Assembly (NCBI RefSeq): GCF_002532045.1
Contig: NZ_NWTG01000021.1
Location: 62,001-126,000, forward strand
DNA: 64,000 nt
Direction: 5' to 3'
Source of the DNA: Bradyrhizobium sp. C9
GTDB lineage: Bacteria; Pseudomonadota; Alphaproteobacteria; Rhizobiales; Xanthobacteraceae
Shown: in pieces, positions 44,217 through 52,973 of the stretch
Layout: every line of letters begins with the position of its first letter
Numbering within the stretch: the stretch's first letter is position 1
Translations under genes and position numbers: made by a program
Notes under the pieces: generated by a model
Databases searched by the model: none
Told to the model about the DNA's origin: nothing
Seen by the model: the letters and a program-made list of their open reading frames with translations, nothing else

Positions 44217-45428
44217 CTAAGGACGACTACTCGAAGCTGGGATGTCACCACCTGTTGCGGGACCGGGTGCGAATGCGCCTGTTACCGGTCGCCGGATCAT
44301 CCCTGGACGAAGATCCTCGATCCGCGCTGCGCCGAGGAGCGCCTGAGCGACGTCAAGTTCGGCCTGCAGGAGGCCGAGCGCATGGAACACGGCGTCCTCA
44401 CCTCCGGCCGCGAGCGCATAGAGCGTGGCACGCCCGATCTGGACAGCACTCGCTCCAAGCGCGATCGCGCGGGCGATGTCGACGCCGGTCCGGAAGCCGC
44501 TGTCTACCAGCAACGTCAGCTTCCCGGATGCCTCAGCGACGAACTCCGGCAGGACATCGATCGGCGCCACCGCCCCATCGAGCTGTCGACCGCCGTGGTT
44601 GGAGATTACCAAACCATCGACTCCCACGGCCAGGGCCTTGGCGACATGTGCGGGATCGAGCACGCCCTTGACAATCAGGGGCTTCTTCCAGCGATCTCGT
44701 AGCCTTGCGATGTCGTCCCAACAAATAGATGCATCGAACTGGCTCTGCATGAGCTCGGCGATCGTATCGGTTTTGCTAAGCCCGAGCCCTTCGGCCATTA
44801 CCTTGAGCTGTGGAGTGCCCGCTCGCGCCATCCTCAAACTCCAGCGGGGATGCGCGACGAGGCTCGCGAGCTTTGCCGGGGTCCACCGGAACGGCAGGGA
44901 AAATCCGTTGCGCGCGTCGCGTAGTCTCTTGCCGGCCACGGCGTTGTCGACCGTCACCTCGATCGCGTCGAAGCCGAGTGCGTCTGCTTTGTCGACGATT
45001 CGGTCACTGAAGGCGCGATCCTTGAAGATATAAAGCTGCATCCATTTGGAGCCGTCACCGGCCGAAGCGACTTCGTCCTGCGTGCAGGTGCCGGCGCAGC
45101 TCATGACAAATGGAATACCGGTCCGACCGGCCGCTCGGGCCAGAGCTACGTCCCCGTTCGGCCAAGCCGCTGCGGCCAGACCTGTTGGTCCGATGATCAG
45201 CGGCATTGCGTAGGTCTTGCCGAAGAGCTTCACCTGTTGACTGCGACTGCCTACGTTGACCGGTGCCGAAGCGAGAAGCCGCCTTGCGTCCAGCGCAGCC
45301 CGGTTGTGTGCAAGCGTATTTTCACCATCGGCCCCGCCATCGAAAAAGTCGAAGATCATCGTCGGCAAAGCGCGCCGTGCCAACTCGCGATACTCTTCGA
45401 TCGAATGGACGCGGACCCGGGACTTCAT
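44217..45428 (-). CDS. FMN-dependent alpha-hydroxy-acid oxidase/dehydrogenase (LldD-like)
   Basis: A 403-residue FMN TIM-barrel enzyme of the lactate/glycolate/mandelate dehydrogenase family. Visible are TMIFDFFDGGADGENTL near residue 23, the FMN-binding region GPTGLAAAAWPNGD near 80, and the catalytic-histidine motif SNHGGRQLDG followed by LVDSGFRTGVDIARAIALGA. It would oxidise an L-2-hydroxyacid to the 2-oxoacid. The ATG at 45428 begins the conserved part; the frame extends to 45533. It is last in the operon with the Rieske alpha and beta genes. Confidence 0.88.
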   Translation of the reverse strand: MKSRVRVHSIEEYRELARRALPTMIFDFFDGGADGENTLAHNRAALDARRLLASAPVNVGSRSQQVKLFGKTYAMPLIIGPTGLAAAAWPNGDVALARAAGRTGIPFVMSCAGTCTQDEVASAGDGSKWMQLYIFKDRAFSDRIVDKADALGFDAIEVTVDNAVAGKRLRDARNGFSLPFRWTPAKLASLVAHPRWSLRMARAGTPQLKVMAEGLGLSKTDTIAELMQSQFDASICWDDIARLRDRWKKPLIVKGVLDPAHVAKALAVGVDGLVISNHGGRQLDGAVAPIDVLPEFVAEASGKLTLLVDSGFRTGVDIARAIALGASAVQIGRATLYALAAGGEDAVFHALGLLQAELDVAQALLGAARIEDLRPGMIRRPVTGAFAPGPATGGDIPASSSRP

Positions 45429-45551
45429 CAACCGTCCTTCCGAAATAGGTTGCGACGAGAGCCTAGAGCGTCTGGCAGGCCGCAGCTCGGACTCAGCCCT
45501 TGCAGGAAACTCACCGAGGTCCAACCCGCGCAAGTCATAGCTCGCGATTGG

Positions 45552-46070
45552 TTAGATGAGGAAGGACAGCGTGGAGATCGGCTTGTGATTGTTGACGAGC
45601 GACACCTTCTTGCGGACCATCATGAATCCCGTGTCCGATACGCGTAGCCGGTATTCATTGCGCGCCGCCCACAAGGTCTCGCCGCGCAGATTATCCTCAA
45701 AGATAAACACGTTGGCACGCGCCTCAACTTCGCCTCTGGTCTGCTCGACGAGTTCGACGTTGGAGACGATACGGGCGAGCTCCGATCGTGGCGTTTGCGT
45801 GTGATGTCGGCCGGTTTTGAGCTGACTTACCCGCACCCCTATCCGCGAGCGATTGTCGTAGATGATCGACATTTGCATCTCGGGGTTCGTCGCACCGTTC
45901 GCGGGAACCCAGTAGATCGCGTCTTCGGTCCACAACGCCTCCCATTCGTCATAGGCGTGCGTATCCTGCAGCCGCGCTTCCATGAACAGGAATTGCTCGA
46001 CCCGCTCGAGCAGGCTGCCTCGCCTGCTCCCGGATGGTTCCGGGACCGTCGAAATCTCCTTCTGATCCAT
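45552..46070 (-). CDS. aromatic-ring-hydroxylating dioxygenase beta subunit
   Basis: A 172-residue beta subunit with FLFMEARLQDTHAYDEWEALWTEDAIYWVP near residue 25 and SNVELVEQTRGEVEARANVFIFEDN near 103. I chose ATG 46070, which has a GAGG ribosome site 7 bases upstream. A TTG at 46082 overlapping the alpha stop is the alternative and would add 4 residues. It pairs with the alpha subunit directly upstream. No ferredoxin or reductase gene lies nearby. Confidence 0.88.
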   Translation of the reverse strand: MDQKEISTVPEPSGSRRGSLLERVEQFLFMEARLQDTHAYDEWEALWTEDAIYWVPANGATNPEMQMSIIYDNRSRIGVRVSQLKTGRHHTQTPRSELARIVSNVELVEQTRGEVEARANVFIFEDNLRGETLWAARNEYRLRVSDTGFMMVRKKVSLVNNHKPISTLSFLI

Positions 46071-46078
46071 CGCCGACC

Positions 46079-47335
46079 TCAAGCCGCCATCAAGCTGGCA
46101 TAGTGCCGCCAGATACCCCGCTGCGGCACCTCGTCGGTCGAATGTCCGATGAGATATCCGTTCTCATCCCGGCGCTCGCGATGGAGGCCGCGGCTCAGGG
46201 TCAACCACTCGGGGTCACTGATCAGCGCGCCGCGGTGGTTACGCTCATACATCTCGGTGTCGTCCGCGAGCAGAAAGCCGGCGGGGCCGACGGACCCCAT
46301 GGTCTGCTGGCGCAGGCGGCGGTTGAAAGCGGGGGCACCCTTGAACTGCAGCGCCGTCACGTGCTGGATGGTCTCGTCGACGGCAATCGGCTGCAGAACG
46401 AACAACTGGATTTCGGCGATGAACAGGTTCGGAAAGATCATGGTGTGTGGCGAGCCGTCGATCATGATCTGGCGCGCCCTCTCCGCGCCGTAGCTTGCCT
46501 TCATCGCCTCGGTATAGTCGGGCAGTCGGTCCTCCGTCGTGCCGAACCAGGCAAGTGGCTTGTCGAGACGTCGCCATTCCGGCCTTAGATCAAACTCGGT
46601 GTGGCCATTACCGAAGTCGCGGGTCAGCGCATTGGACTGCGGACCATAGAGCTTGCCGATGCTGCTATCGGTAACCTGGAAAACGGAGCCGTGAACGAAG
46701 GCCGGATGGTAGCCGTCGGTCTCGTTCTCCAGCAGGAACTTCCAGTTTGCCTTCGTGCGATGTTGCAGGAAGCCAGCGGTGAGTTCGAGCTCACCTTCGG
46801 GCGAATTGTCGAGCAACTGGTCGAGCGATGCCTTGGCGCCACCGAGATAGTCCTCCAGAGAGGGCCCGTCGCTGGCAAATGAGCCGAACACGAAGCCGCG
46901 ATAGACCGCAACACGCGGCACCCGACCAAGCGAAAACCTAGTCTTATCTGCTCCATTGTAGCCATCGGCATAGGCGAAGCCGGTTAGCTCGCCGGTATTG
47001 CTGAACGTCCAGGAATGGTAGGGACAGGTGAATGTGCTGCGATTGCCCTCTCGATAGGCGCAGAGCTGATTGCCACGGTGGGGGCACTTGTTCAGCAGCA
47101 GCGTGATTTGTCCTGTTCGATCGTGGACGAGCAAAACTGGCGTCGGCCCGATCGACTTGGTGACGTAGTCGTTACGGTTTGGCACCTCGCTGACATGGCC
47201 GACATAGACCCAGCTTTTGTGCCAGATGCGCTCAAGCTCCTGCTCGAAAATGCCCTTGTCATAATATAGGCGGCTGTGAACTCTGGCCGGCTCGATCAAG
47301 GCACGGCAGTCGTGGCTGTTGGCGAGGGACGTCAT
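46079..47335 (-). CDS. Rieske (2Fe-2S) oxygenase alpha subunit
   Basis: A protein of about 418 residues. The Rieske centre is at CPHRGNQLC (C-x-H) and CPYHSW (C-x-x-H) near residues 83-110. The mononuclear iron site lies in NETDGYHPAFVHGS near 207. It has the length of ring-hydroxylating oxygenase large subunits. The start is probably the ATG at 47335; a GTG at 47344 is possible. The TetR-type palindrome at 47345-47370 abuts the start region. Its substrate is unknown: the operon partners (an L-2-hydroxyacid oxidase, an IOR-like enzyme under the same operator) hint at an aryl-substituted acid. It needs electrons from an external ferredoxin and reductase. Confidence 0.9.
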   Translation of the reverse strand: MTSLANSHDCRALIEPARVHSRLYYDKGIFEQELERIWHKSWVYVGHVSEVPNRNDYVTKSIGPTPVLLVHDRTGQITLLLNKCPHRGNQLCAYREGNRSTFTCPYHSWTFSNTGELTGFAYADGYNGADKTRFSLGRVPRVAVYRGFVFGSFASDGPSLEDYLGGAKASLDQLLDNSPEGELELTAGFLQHRTKANWKFLLENETDGYHPAFVHGSVFQVTDSSIGKLYGPQSNALTRDFGNGHTEFDLRPEWRRLDKPLAWFGTTEDRLPDYTEAMKASYGAERARQIMIDGSPHTMIFPNLFIAEIQLFVLQPIAVDETIQHVTALQFKGAPAFNRRLRQQTMGSVGPAGFLLADDTEMYERNHRGALISDPEWLTLSRGLHRERRDENGYLIGHSTDEVPQRGIWRHYASLMAA

Positions 47336-47344
47336 TGCGCTCAC

Positions 47345-47370
47345 TTTCTTAGTCCGATCGTTCGGTCTAT
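47345..47370. promoter_or_regulatory. putative TetR operator, site 3 (Rieske operon)
   Basis: Contains TTAGTCCGATCGTTCGGTCT, with imperfect dyad symmetry (8 of 10 positions in each half). It matches the minus-strand reading of site 1 from CTTTCTTAG onward at all but two positions. It lies directly upstream of the Rieske alpha gene, so it overlaps or follows the promoter. Confidence 0.68.
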
Positions 47371-47670
47371 AAATACTGACGCGGCTCCGAAGTCAAGTTG
47401 ATTCGATTAGCCCGAACTGACTCGGACCAGTCACAAAGTGAGTGGTCTGATCGGGGTTGATTGCCTTGCGCGTTCTCATCCCCACGAGGCGGCAGCTTGA
47501 CATCGATGCCGCGGCTTGCAGTTGCGTCAGCTGATGAAAGTGCGAAGCTCGTACTTGCGTTGGCGCGAGTTGCAACACTGGATCTATTCGATGGATTCCA
47601 ATCGGAAAAATGGCCGGCGCCTGATAATGAGGCGCACGCAAGTCTGCGCCAGCCTCGCGTGGGCACCTTC
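47371..47670. other. gap between the Rieske operon and the integrase remnant
   Basis: About 300 bases with no recognisable gene. The first part presumably carries the promoter of the leftward Rieske operon, and A/T content is raised near 47370-47400. The rest may be decayed island sequence. Confidence 0.35.
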
Positions 47671-48346
47671 ATGACGATCATCGCCCAATACAAGGCGGCA
47701 CCGGAATTCACCAGCCTTGCTGCATCCAAGCCGCCGCTCGTACCTCACTTATCTCAAGTTGATCGAGAACGAGTTCGGCGACCTGCCTTTGGCGGCGCTC
47801 GCCGATCGTCGCGTACGCGGCGACTTCAAGAACTGGCGTGGCTCGTTCGCCGAGACGCCCCGCAAGGCCGATTATGCCTGGACCACCTTGGCGCGGATCA
47901 TGTCGTTCACAAAGAATCGCGGCATCATCGCAACCAACCCACGCGAACGGCGGCGGCCTCTATGCGGCCGAGCGAAAGGACAATATCTGGGGCGAGCAAC
48001 AGATTGCGGCCATGCTCGAGACCGCCAGTGTTGAGATCAAATTGGCCCTCATGTTGGCCCCGTGGACCGGCCAGCGGCAGGGCGATCTCTTGCGGCTGCC
48101 GTGGTCGGCGTATGACGGCCCCCACATACGGCTGCGCCAGTCGAAGACAGGCCGCCGGATCGCCATCTCAGGGGAACCGCAGTGGTCAGGTTGGCCGTCG
48201 CCGGCGCGACCGCGCCCCAGATCGCGACCTTTACCGGGCACAGCCTGAAGGATGTCGAGGCGATTCTCGACGCGCGTTACCTCGGCCGCGACATTCAGCT
48301 GGCTGAAGCTGCCGTGCTGAAGCTCGAAGCCAGAACAGAACTGTAA
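47671..48346 (+). pseudogene. tyrosine-type phage integrase, decayed
   Basis: Pieces of one integrase appear in successive frames: MTIIAQYKAAPEFTSL (from 47671), then RRSYLTYLKLIENEFGDLPLAALADR with WTTLARIMSF, then ERKDNIWGEQQIAAMLETA and APWTGQRQGDLLRLPWSAY (box I arginine), then LRGTAVVRLAVAGATAPQIATFTGHS and the tail with tyrosine in EAILDARYLGRD, stop at 48346. At least two frameshifts and an internal deletion joining GRRIAI to LRGTAV are visible; the deletion removes the histidine of the H-x-x-R box. The gene cannot make an active enzyme. It ends about 60 bases from the tRNA-Lys gene, the usual placement of an island integrase. Confidence 0.85.
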
Positions 48347-48407
48347 ACGGCGGTGTAAACGGCGAGAGATCGCAAACTGATCAAGACAGCTAAGTCCTTG
48401 AAAAGCT

Positions 48408-48483
<76 letters not shown>

Positions 48484-48648
48484 GGAACTTGTCCGGAAAT
48501 GACCCTCGCAAGAGAGGCCGTCGTTTAGCAAAGCGATTCCGCGATGTCCAGCAAGCTGGCGCAACTTTTCCCGACTTTCTGACAGCCGAAAGGCCGCCGG
48601 ATTCCGGCGGCCTTTCATAGGCTTGGCGAGGATGCCGGCGGCTGGCGC

Positions 48649-49230
48649 TCAGAGCCGGCCGGAGCGCTCCTGATCCGGACCGTCATCGCGGTCGAAATGA
48701 TGGTCGCGGCCGCCATGCTCCCAGCGATCCATGCCGCGCTCGAGGCGATGGCGGCGCCAGCCCTCGGCGCCGAAGCCGCGTCCTTCCATGTGGGTGAGCA
48801 TGGTCAGCCGCCGCTTCTGGTTGTCGTCGAGCGTCTTGTAGAGCGGGTCGGCGGCATCGGCGATCTTCTTCAGCGACGTCGCGGTTGCGGCCATGTTGTC
48901 GGCACGCTCGCGCAGCCGCATGACCGGATCATCCGGCTTGTCGGCCTTATCCGCATCGGTCTTCTCCGCGGCCATCCGCGCGTTGGCGCGATCGAGCCGC
49001 ATCTTGGCGAAGTCGCGCACCGCGGTTTCGACCGGCGGCCAGAGCTTCTCCTGATCGGCGGTCAGCTTCAGCCCGGCGTGCACCGCAGCAATGCGCGCGT
49101 CGAGGAAGGCGGCCCGATCCTCGGGACTCATCCGCATCTGGCCATGGAACCACGGGCGATGCTGGGCATAGACCGCGGTCGAACCGGCAATCGTGAGCGC
49201 CGCGATGCCGGCGAGCAGAACTTTCTTCAT
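48649..49230 (-). CDS. periplasmic LTXXQ-motif (Spy/CpxP-like) protein
   Basis: A 193-residue secreted protein. It has a signal peptide (MKKVLLAGIAALTIAGSTAVYA), then a helical body with one LTXXQ motif, LKLTADQEKLW near residue 55, and a second degenerate one near DDNQKRRLTMLTH. The C-terminus is rich in histidine, arginine and aspartate (RDHHFDRDD). Spy/CpxP relatives are envelope-stress chaperones or regulators; the His/Asp tail might bind metal. The ATG at 49230 is preceded by GGAGG; the upstream open part to 49335 is not needed. Confidence 0.85.
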   Translation of the reverse strand: MKKVLLAGIAALTIAGSTAVYAQHRPWFHGQMRMSPEDRAAFLDARIAAVHAGLKLTADQEKLWPPVETAVRDFAKMRLDRANARMAAEKTDADKADKPDDPVMRLRERADNMAATATSLKKIADAADPLYKTLDDNQKRRLTMLTHMEGRGFGAEGWRRHRLERGMDRWEHGGRDHHFDRDDGPDQERSGRL

Positions 49231-49349
49231 CCAAACCTCCTTTGAAGGTTGCTTGAAGATGATGCCGCCGCCCCTCGCCTTCAACTTACGGATTGGACAG
49301 AGAGACCTTTCTTGCCAAGATGTAATCCGCTTCATTGCCCGTCAGAAAC

Positions 49350-49377
49350 AACCAAAGCGCGAGGTCGCGCTTTGGTT
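49350..49377. terminator. hairpin terminator downstream of the TRAP operon
   Basis: A perfect 12-13 bp stem (ACCAAAGCGCGA with TCGCGCTTTGGT) and a tight loop. It lies downstream of the leftward dctM gene and upstream of the Spy-like gene, so it probably ends the TRAP operon. Confidence 0.7.
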
Positions 49378-49395
49378 TCTCGTCTGTTTGCTTTG

Positions 49396-49465
49396 GCATG
49401 ATCTCCGCGCAAACGCTCCGCGTTTGTCGCGAGGGAAACCCGCTGCGCACTTTTCCGGATCATGC
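49396..49465. repeat. dispersed palindromic element, about 70 bp
   Basis: Starts GCATGATCTCCGCGC and ends TTTTCCGGATCATGC, with an internal CGCGTTTGTCGCGAGGG. I recall close copies as very abundant intergenic elements in Bradyrhizobium and Rhodopseudomonas genomes. Its function is unknown. It directly abuts the stop of dctM. Confidence 0.7.
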
Positions 49466-49466
49466 G

Positions 49467-50753
49467 CTAGATCATTCCCAACAGCCTCGGCAGCCACAGC
49501 GAGATCTCCGGCACGTAGGTGATCAGGCCGAGGAACACCAGCATCGCGCACAGCCACGGCAGCACCGAGATCGTGATCTCGCTGATGCCCATCTTGGCGA
49601 TACTGCTCGCGATGTAGAGATTGAGCCCGACCGGCGGATGGCACAGCCCGACCTCGGTGTTGACGATCATCAGGATGCCGAGATGCACCGGATGCACGCC
49701 GAGCTTGGTCGCCAGCGGGAACAGGATCGGCGCCATGATCAGGAGGATCGACGACGGGTCCATCACGTTGCCGGCAAGCAGCAGGATGACGTTGACGACG
49801 AGCAGGAACATCCAGACCGAGAAGTTCTTGTCGATGATCCAGGCCGCCATCTCCTGCGGAATCTGCTCATGCGTCATCAGGAACGAGAACAGCACCGCGT
49901 TGGTGATGATGTAGAGCAGCATCGAGCTCATGCTCGCCGCCTGCAGCAGCACCTTCGGCACCTCGGAGAGTTTTAGCTCCTTGTAGACGAACACGGTGAT
50001 GAAGAAGGCGTAGGTGGCGGCGACCGCGGCCGCTTCCGTCGGCGTGAAGATGCCGCCATAGATGCCGCCGAGCACGATCGCGATCAGCGACAGGCCCCAG
50101 ATGCTTTCGCGGAATGCGGTGAACTGCTGGCCGATGGTCGCGCGCGGCATCTTCGGATAGCCGTTTCGCTGCGCCACGAAGAAGGTCACCGCGGCCAGCA
50201 TCAGCGCGAGCAGCACGCCCGGCACGATGCCGGCCATGAACAGCGCGCCGATCGAGGTGTTGGTGGAGACGCCGTAGAGCACCAGGATGATCGAGGGCGG
50301 CACCAGGATGCCGAGCGCGCCCGAGGTCGAGATCACGCCGACGCCGAACCGCTTCGGATAGCCGTGATCGACCATCGCCGGCATCATGATCGAGCCGATC
50401 GCGACCACAGTGGCGACGCTCGAGCCCGAGATCGCCGCGAACATCGCACACGCCGCGACGCCGGCAAGGCCGAGGCCGCCGGGCAGATGCCCGACCAGCG
50501 AGGTGGTGAACGCGATCATGCGCCGCGCAACGCCGCCGCGGGTCAGGAAGGTGCCGGCCAGGATAAAGAACGGGATCGCCATGATGCCGAAATTGTCGAG
50601 GCCCGAAAACAGCTTCAGGCCGACGCTTTCGATCGGCACCTCGGTCATCGTGAACAGGAAGGTGAGCACGGTCAGGCCGAGCGAAATCGAGATCGGCATG
50701 CCCGTCAGCATCAGGGCAAACAGCAGTCCGAAGATAAGTGCGGCGCTCATCAC
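49467..50753 (-). CDS. dctM: TRAP transporter large permease, DctM
   Basis: A 428-residue membrane protein with about 12 hydrophobic segments and family motifs GMPISISLGLTVL near residue 18, FFILAGTFLTRGGVARRMI and the late ILFPLATKLGVHPVHLGILMIVNTEVGLCHPPVGLNLY. With DctQ and DctP it forms a Na+- or H+-driven importer for a carboxylate, possibly dicarboxylate. It overlaps dctQ by 4 bases. Confidence 0.95.
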   Translation of the reverse strand: MMSAALIFGLLFALMLTGMPISISLGLTVLTFLFTMTEVPIESVGLKLFSGLDNFGIMAIPFFILAGTFLTRGGVARRMIAFTTSLVGHLPGGLGLAGVAACAMFAAISGSSVATVVAIGSIMMPAMVDHGYPKRFGVGVISTSGALGILVPPSIILVLYGVSTNTSIGALFMAGIVPGVLLALMLAAVTFFVAQRNGYPKMPRATIGQQFTAFRESIWGLSLIAIVLGGIYGGIFTPTEAAAVAATYAFFITVFVYKELKLSEVPKVLLQAASMSSMLLYIITNAVLFSFLMTHEQIPQEMAAWIIDKNFSVWMFLLVVNVILLLAGNVMDPSSILLIMAPILFPLATKLGVHPVHLGILMIVNTEVGLCHPPVGLNLYIASSIAKMGISEITISVLPWLCAMLVFLGLITYVPEISLWLPRLLGMI

Positions 50754-51322
50754 GCTTCTCCGAGCGCGACGGGCGCGGTCTTGCTGGTCTCGACGCCATC
50801 GACATGCGAGGCGTCATGGTGCGGCAGCTCACCGGTCTTCCAGTAGGTCCAGCACACCTGCAGGAAGCGGAAGCACATCAGATAGGAACCGAGCGGGATG
50901 CAGGCATAGACGATCCAGCTCGGGATCTCCATGTCCGGCGAGACCTGATCGGTGTGCATCAGCTCGAACACGAACTTGGCGCCCATGGTGCCGACGATCG
51001 CGGTGAACAGCGCGCCGCCGAGCAGGCCGAAGGTGATGGTGCGCTTGCGCCAGGCGTCATTGAGGCGGTTGATCAGCACGTCGACGCCGACATGGATGCC
51101 GGTGCGCACGCCATAGGCGGCGCCGAACTTCGCCATCCAGATGAACATGTAAATGCACAGTTCCTGCGACCATGCGAGATTGATGCCGAACAGATACGGA
51201 TAGAGCACCGGCACGTCGACCAGGAAGCGGTGCACGACCGTGATGAAGGTCAAGAGCGTCGCAGCGCCCATCAGGCTCGCGATGATGATTTCCTCGAGCC
51301 GGTCCAGAATTTTCAGCAGCAT
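50750..51322 (-). CDS. dctQ: TRAP transporter small permease, DctQ
   Basis: A 190-residue four-helix membrane protein of the DctQ family. The motif ELCIYMFIWMAKFGAAYGVRTGIHVGVDVLI lies near residues 54-84. It bridges the binding protein and DctM. It is separated from dctP by about 290 bases that contain a large inverted-repeat element, unusual for an operon and worth noting. Confidence 0.92.
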   Translation of the reverse strand: MLLKILDRLEEIIIASLMGAATLLTFITVVHRFLVDVPVLYPYLFGINLAWSQELCIYMFIWMAKFGAAYGVRTGIHVGVDVLINRLNDAWRKRTITFGLLGGALFTAIVGTMGAKFVFELMHTDQVSPDMEIPSWIVYACIPLGSYLMCFRFLQVCWTYWKTGELPHHDASHVDGVETSKTAPVALGEA

Positions 51323-51452
51323 TGATCTCCCCTGTCATGGCCTGATGCGGCAACCGGCCACGGCACCCAGTCCGCGGCCTCACGTGGCCGCGGCATTCGT
51401 TAGATTTGCGTGATGGCTCTCGGTTGAGAAGTCCATCCGCGAACTCCTTGCA

Positions 51453-51573
51453 CCTCTCCCGCTTGCGGGGGAGGTCGCATTGCATCGAAGATGCAATGCG
51501 GGTGGGAGCTCTCTCCACAACATGACTCGTGGAGAGAGCCCCCACCCCAACCCTCCCCCGCAAGCGGGAGAGG
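51453..51573. repeat. nested inverted-repeat element in the dctP-dctQ gap
   Basis: The outer arms are CCTCTCCCGCTTGCGGGGGA (51453 onward) and its reverse complement near 51552-51573. The inner arms are GGTGGGAGCTCTCTCCAC and GTGGAGAGAGCCCCCACC. A small TGCAT/ATGCA hairpin lies on the left shoulder. I recall such elements as dispersed in Bradyrhizobium. Folded in RNA it would form a long stem between dctP and dctQ, and may stabilise the dctP message or attenuate the permease genes. Confidence 0.85.
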
Positions 51574-51612
51574 GAGCGCACCGCCTTCTCGGCAGCTGTT
51601 AGGCGATCCGCC

Positions 51613-52617
51613 TTAGTTCATCGGGCTGCGGCCCGTTTCCTTGAGGAATTCGTCGATCAGGGGCTGGCCGACGCGCGAGGCCACGTCCTTGTAGACCGGC
51701 ATCATCGCCTTGCGCATCGCCTCGTCCTGCTCCGACGTCAAGGTGACGATCTCGGTCTTGCCGGCCTTCTTGATCTCGGCGAGCGCGTCCTCGTTCTCCT
51801 TGGCCGACTGGTTGTTGCCGAACTCGGTGGCTTCCTTCATCGCCTTGTTGAGCTGGTCGCGGATGTCGGCCGGCAGGCCGTCCCAGAACTTCTTGTTCAC
51901 GACCACGACGTAGCCGATGTAACCGTGATTGGTGACGGTCGCATACTTCTGCACCTCATGCATTTTCTGGGTGTAGATGTTCGACCAGGTGTTCTCCTGG
52001 CCGTCGACCACGCCGGTCTGCAGCGCCTGGTAGACGTCGGAGAACGCCATCACCTGCGGAATCGAACCGAGCGCGCGGAACTGGGCCTCCAGCACCTTCG
52101 ACGACTGGATGCGGAATTTCAGCCCCTTGTAGTCGGCCGGCGCGACCAGCTTCTTGTTCGCGCTCATCTGCTTGAAGCCGTTGTCCCAATAGGCGAGACC
52201 GGTCATGCCCTTGGAATCCAGCTTCTTGAGCAGCTGGCCGCCGAGCGGACCGTCGGTCACCTTGCGCAGCGATTTCAGGTCGGGGAGGATGTAGGGCAGA
52301 TCGAAGACTTCGAATTCCTTGATGCCGATCGGGCCGAACTTCGAGTTCGACGGCGCCAGCATCTGCACCGCACCGAGCTGCAGTGCCTCGAGCTCTTCCT
52401 TGTCCTTGTAGAGCGTCGAGTTCGGATAGACCTCGACCTTCACCTTGCCGCCGGTGTACTTCTCGGCGAGTTCCTTGAACTTGTCGGCCGCCTTGCCCTT
52501 CGGCGTATCCGAGGCCACCACGTGGCTGAACTTGATGACGATCGGCGACTGCGCCGAGGCCTGCCCGACAAAGGTCAAGGCCGCGATCGACGCCGCAGCC
52601 AAAATGAATTTACGCAT
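51613..52617 (-). CDS. dctP: TRAP transporter periplasmic binding protein, DctP
   Basis: A 334-residue binding protein with a signal peptide (MRKFILAAASIAALTFVGQASA) and the family start IVIKFSHVVASDTPKGKAADKFKELAEKYTGG. The carboxylate-binding arginine is expected in the LKFRIQSSKVLEAQFRALGS segment near residue 165. The ATG at 52617 has a GGAGGAAAC ribosome site; the frame extends to 52746 but the extra part is not signal-like. The ligand is unknown. Confidence 0.92.
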   Translation of the reverse strand: MRKFILAAASIAALTFVGQASAQSPIVIKFSHVVASDTPKGKAADKFKELAEKYTGGKVKVEVYPNSTLYKDKEELEALQLGAVQMLAPSNSKFGPIGIKEFEVFDLPYILPDLKSLRKVTDGPLGGQLLKKLDSKGMTGLAYWDNGFKQMSANKKLVAPADYKGLKFRIQSSKVLEAQFRALGSIPQVMAFSDVYQALQTGVVDGQENTWSNIYTQKMHEVQKYATVTNHGYIGYVVVVNKKFWDGLPADIRDQLNKAMKEATEFGNNQSAKENEDALAEIKKAGKTEIVTLTSEQDEAMRKAMMPVYKDVASRVGQPLIDEFLKETGRSPMN

Positions 52618-52973
52618 GTTTCCTCCCGCGTATTGCGGAGCACGAATACCGGCCCCGAGACATCCGGTCGCACCATTACAGACAAGCAACGGCGATTGCC
52701 ATTGCCCCTTTAGCAGGGGCTGAATTGCACCATTGCTGCACTGCAAAATCCAATGCGGCGGTATCCCTTTCGGCTCTTGCGACCGTTCAATGACACCGCC
52801 CGCACGCTGTGCCCGGCCATGGCCGCACGGTCAATGCGAGGTTTGGCAATGACGAGTTCGCCGGGCGCGAATGCTGCGCGCTTCTGCCGGCTGTCGTCCC
52901 TGACAAGCTCTCTACCCATCCTCCTGAGGGACGTGCCGCGTGTCTCGTTGCGTCCGCGGCAACAGCCGCATCC
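52618..52973. other. intergenic region upstream of dctP
   Basis: About 356 bases between the DUF4239-like gene and dctP, both leftward. It should carry the dctP promoter near 52650-52750. Short open frames in it have no family resemblance and I see no repeat or RNA gene. Confidence 0.35.

Noticed and set aside
33042..47335. Indole-3-acetate degradation locus (iad/iac type)
   Set aside because: A Rieske oxygenase with an IOR-like enzyme and an ABC importer is reminiscent, but the diagnostic iac genes are absent and I cannot match the gene set; kept only as one candidate substrate.
51453..51573. CRISPR-like repeat structure
   Set aside because: The sequence is one nested inverted repeat, not a series of direct repeats with spacers.
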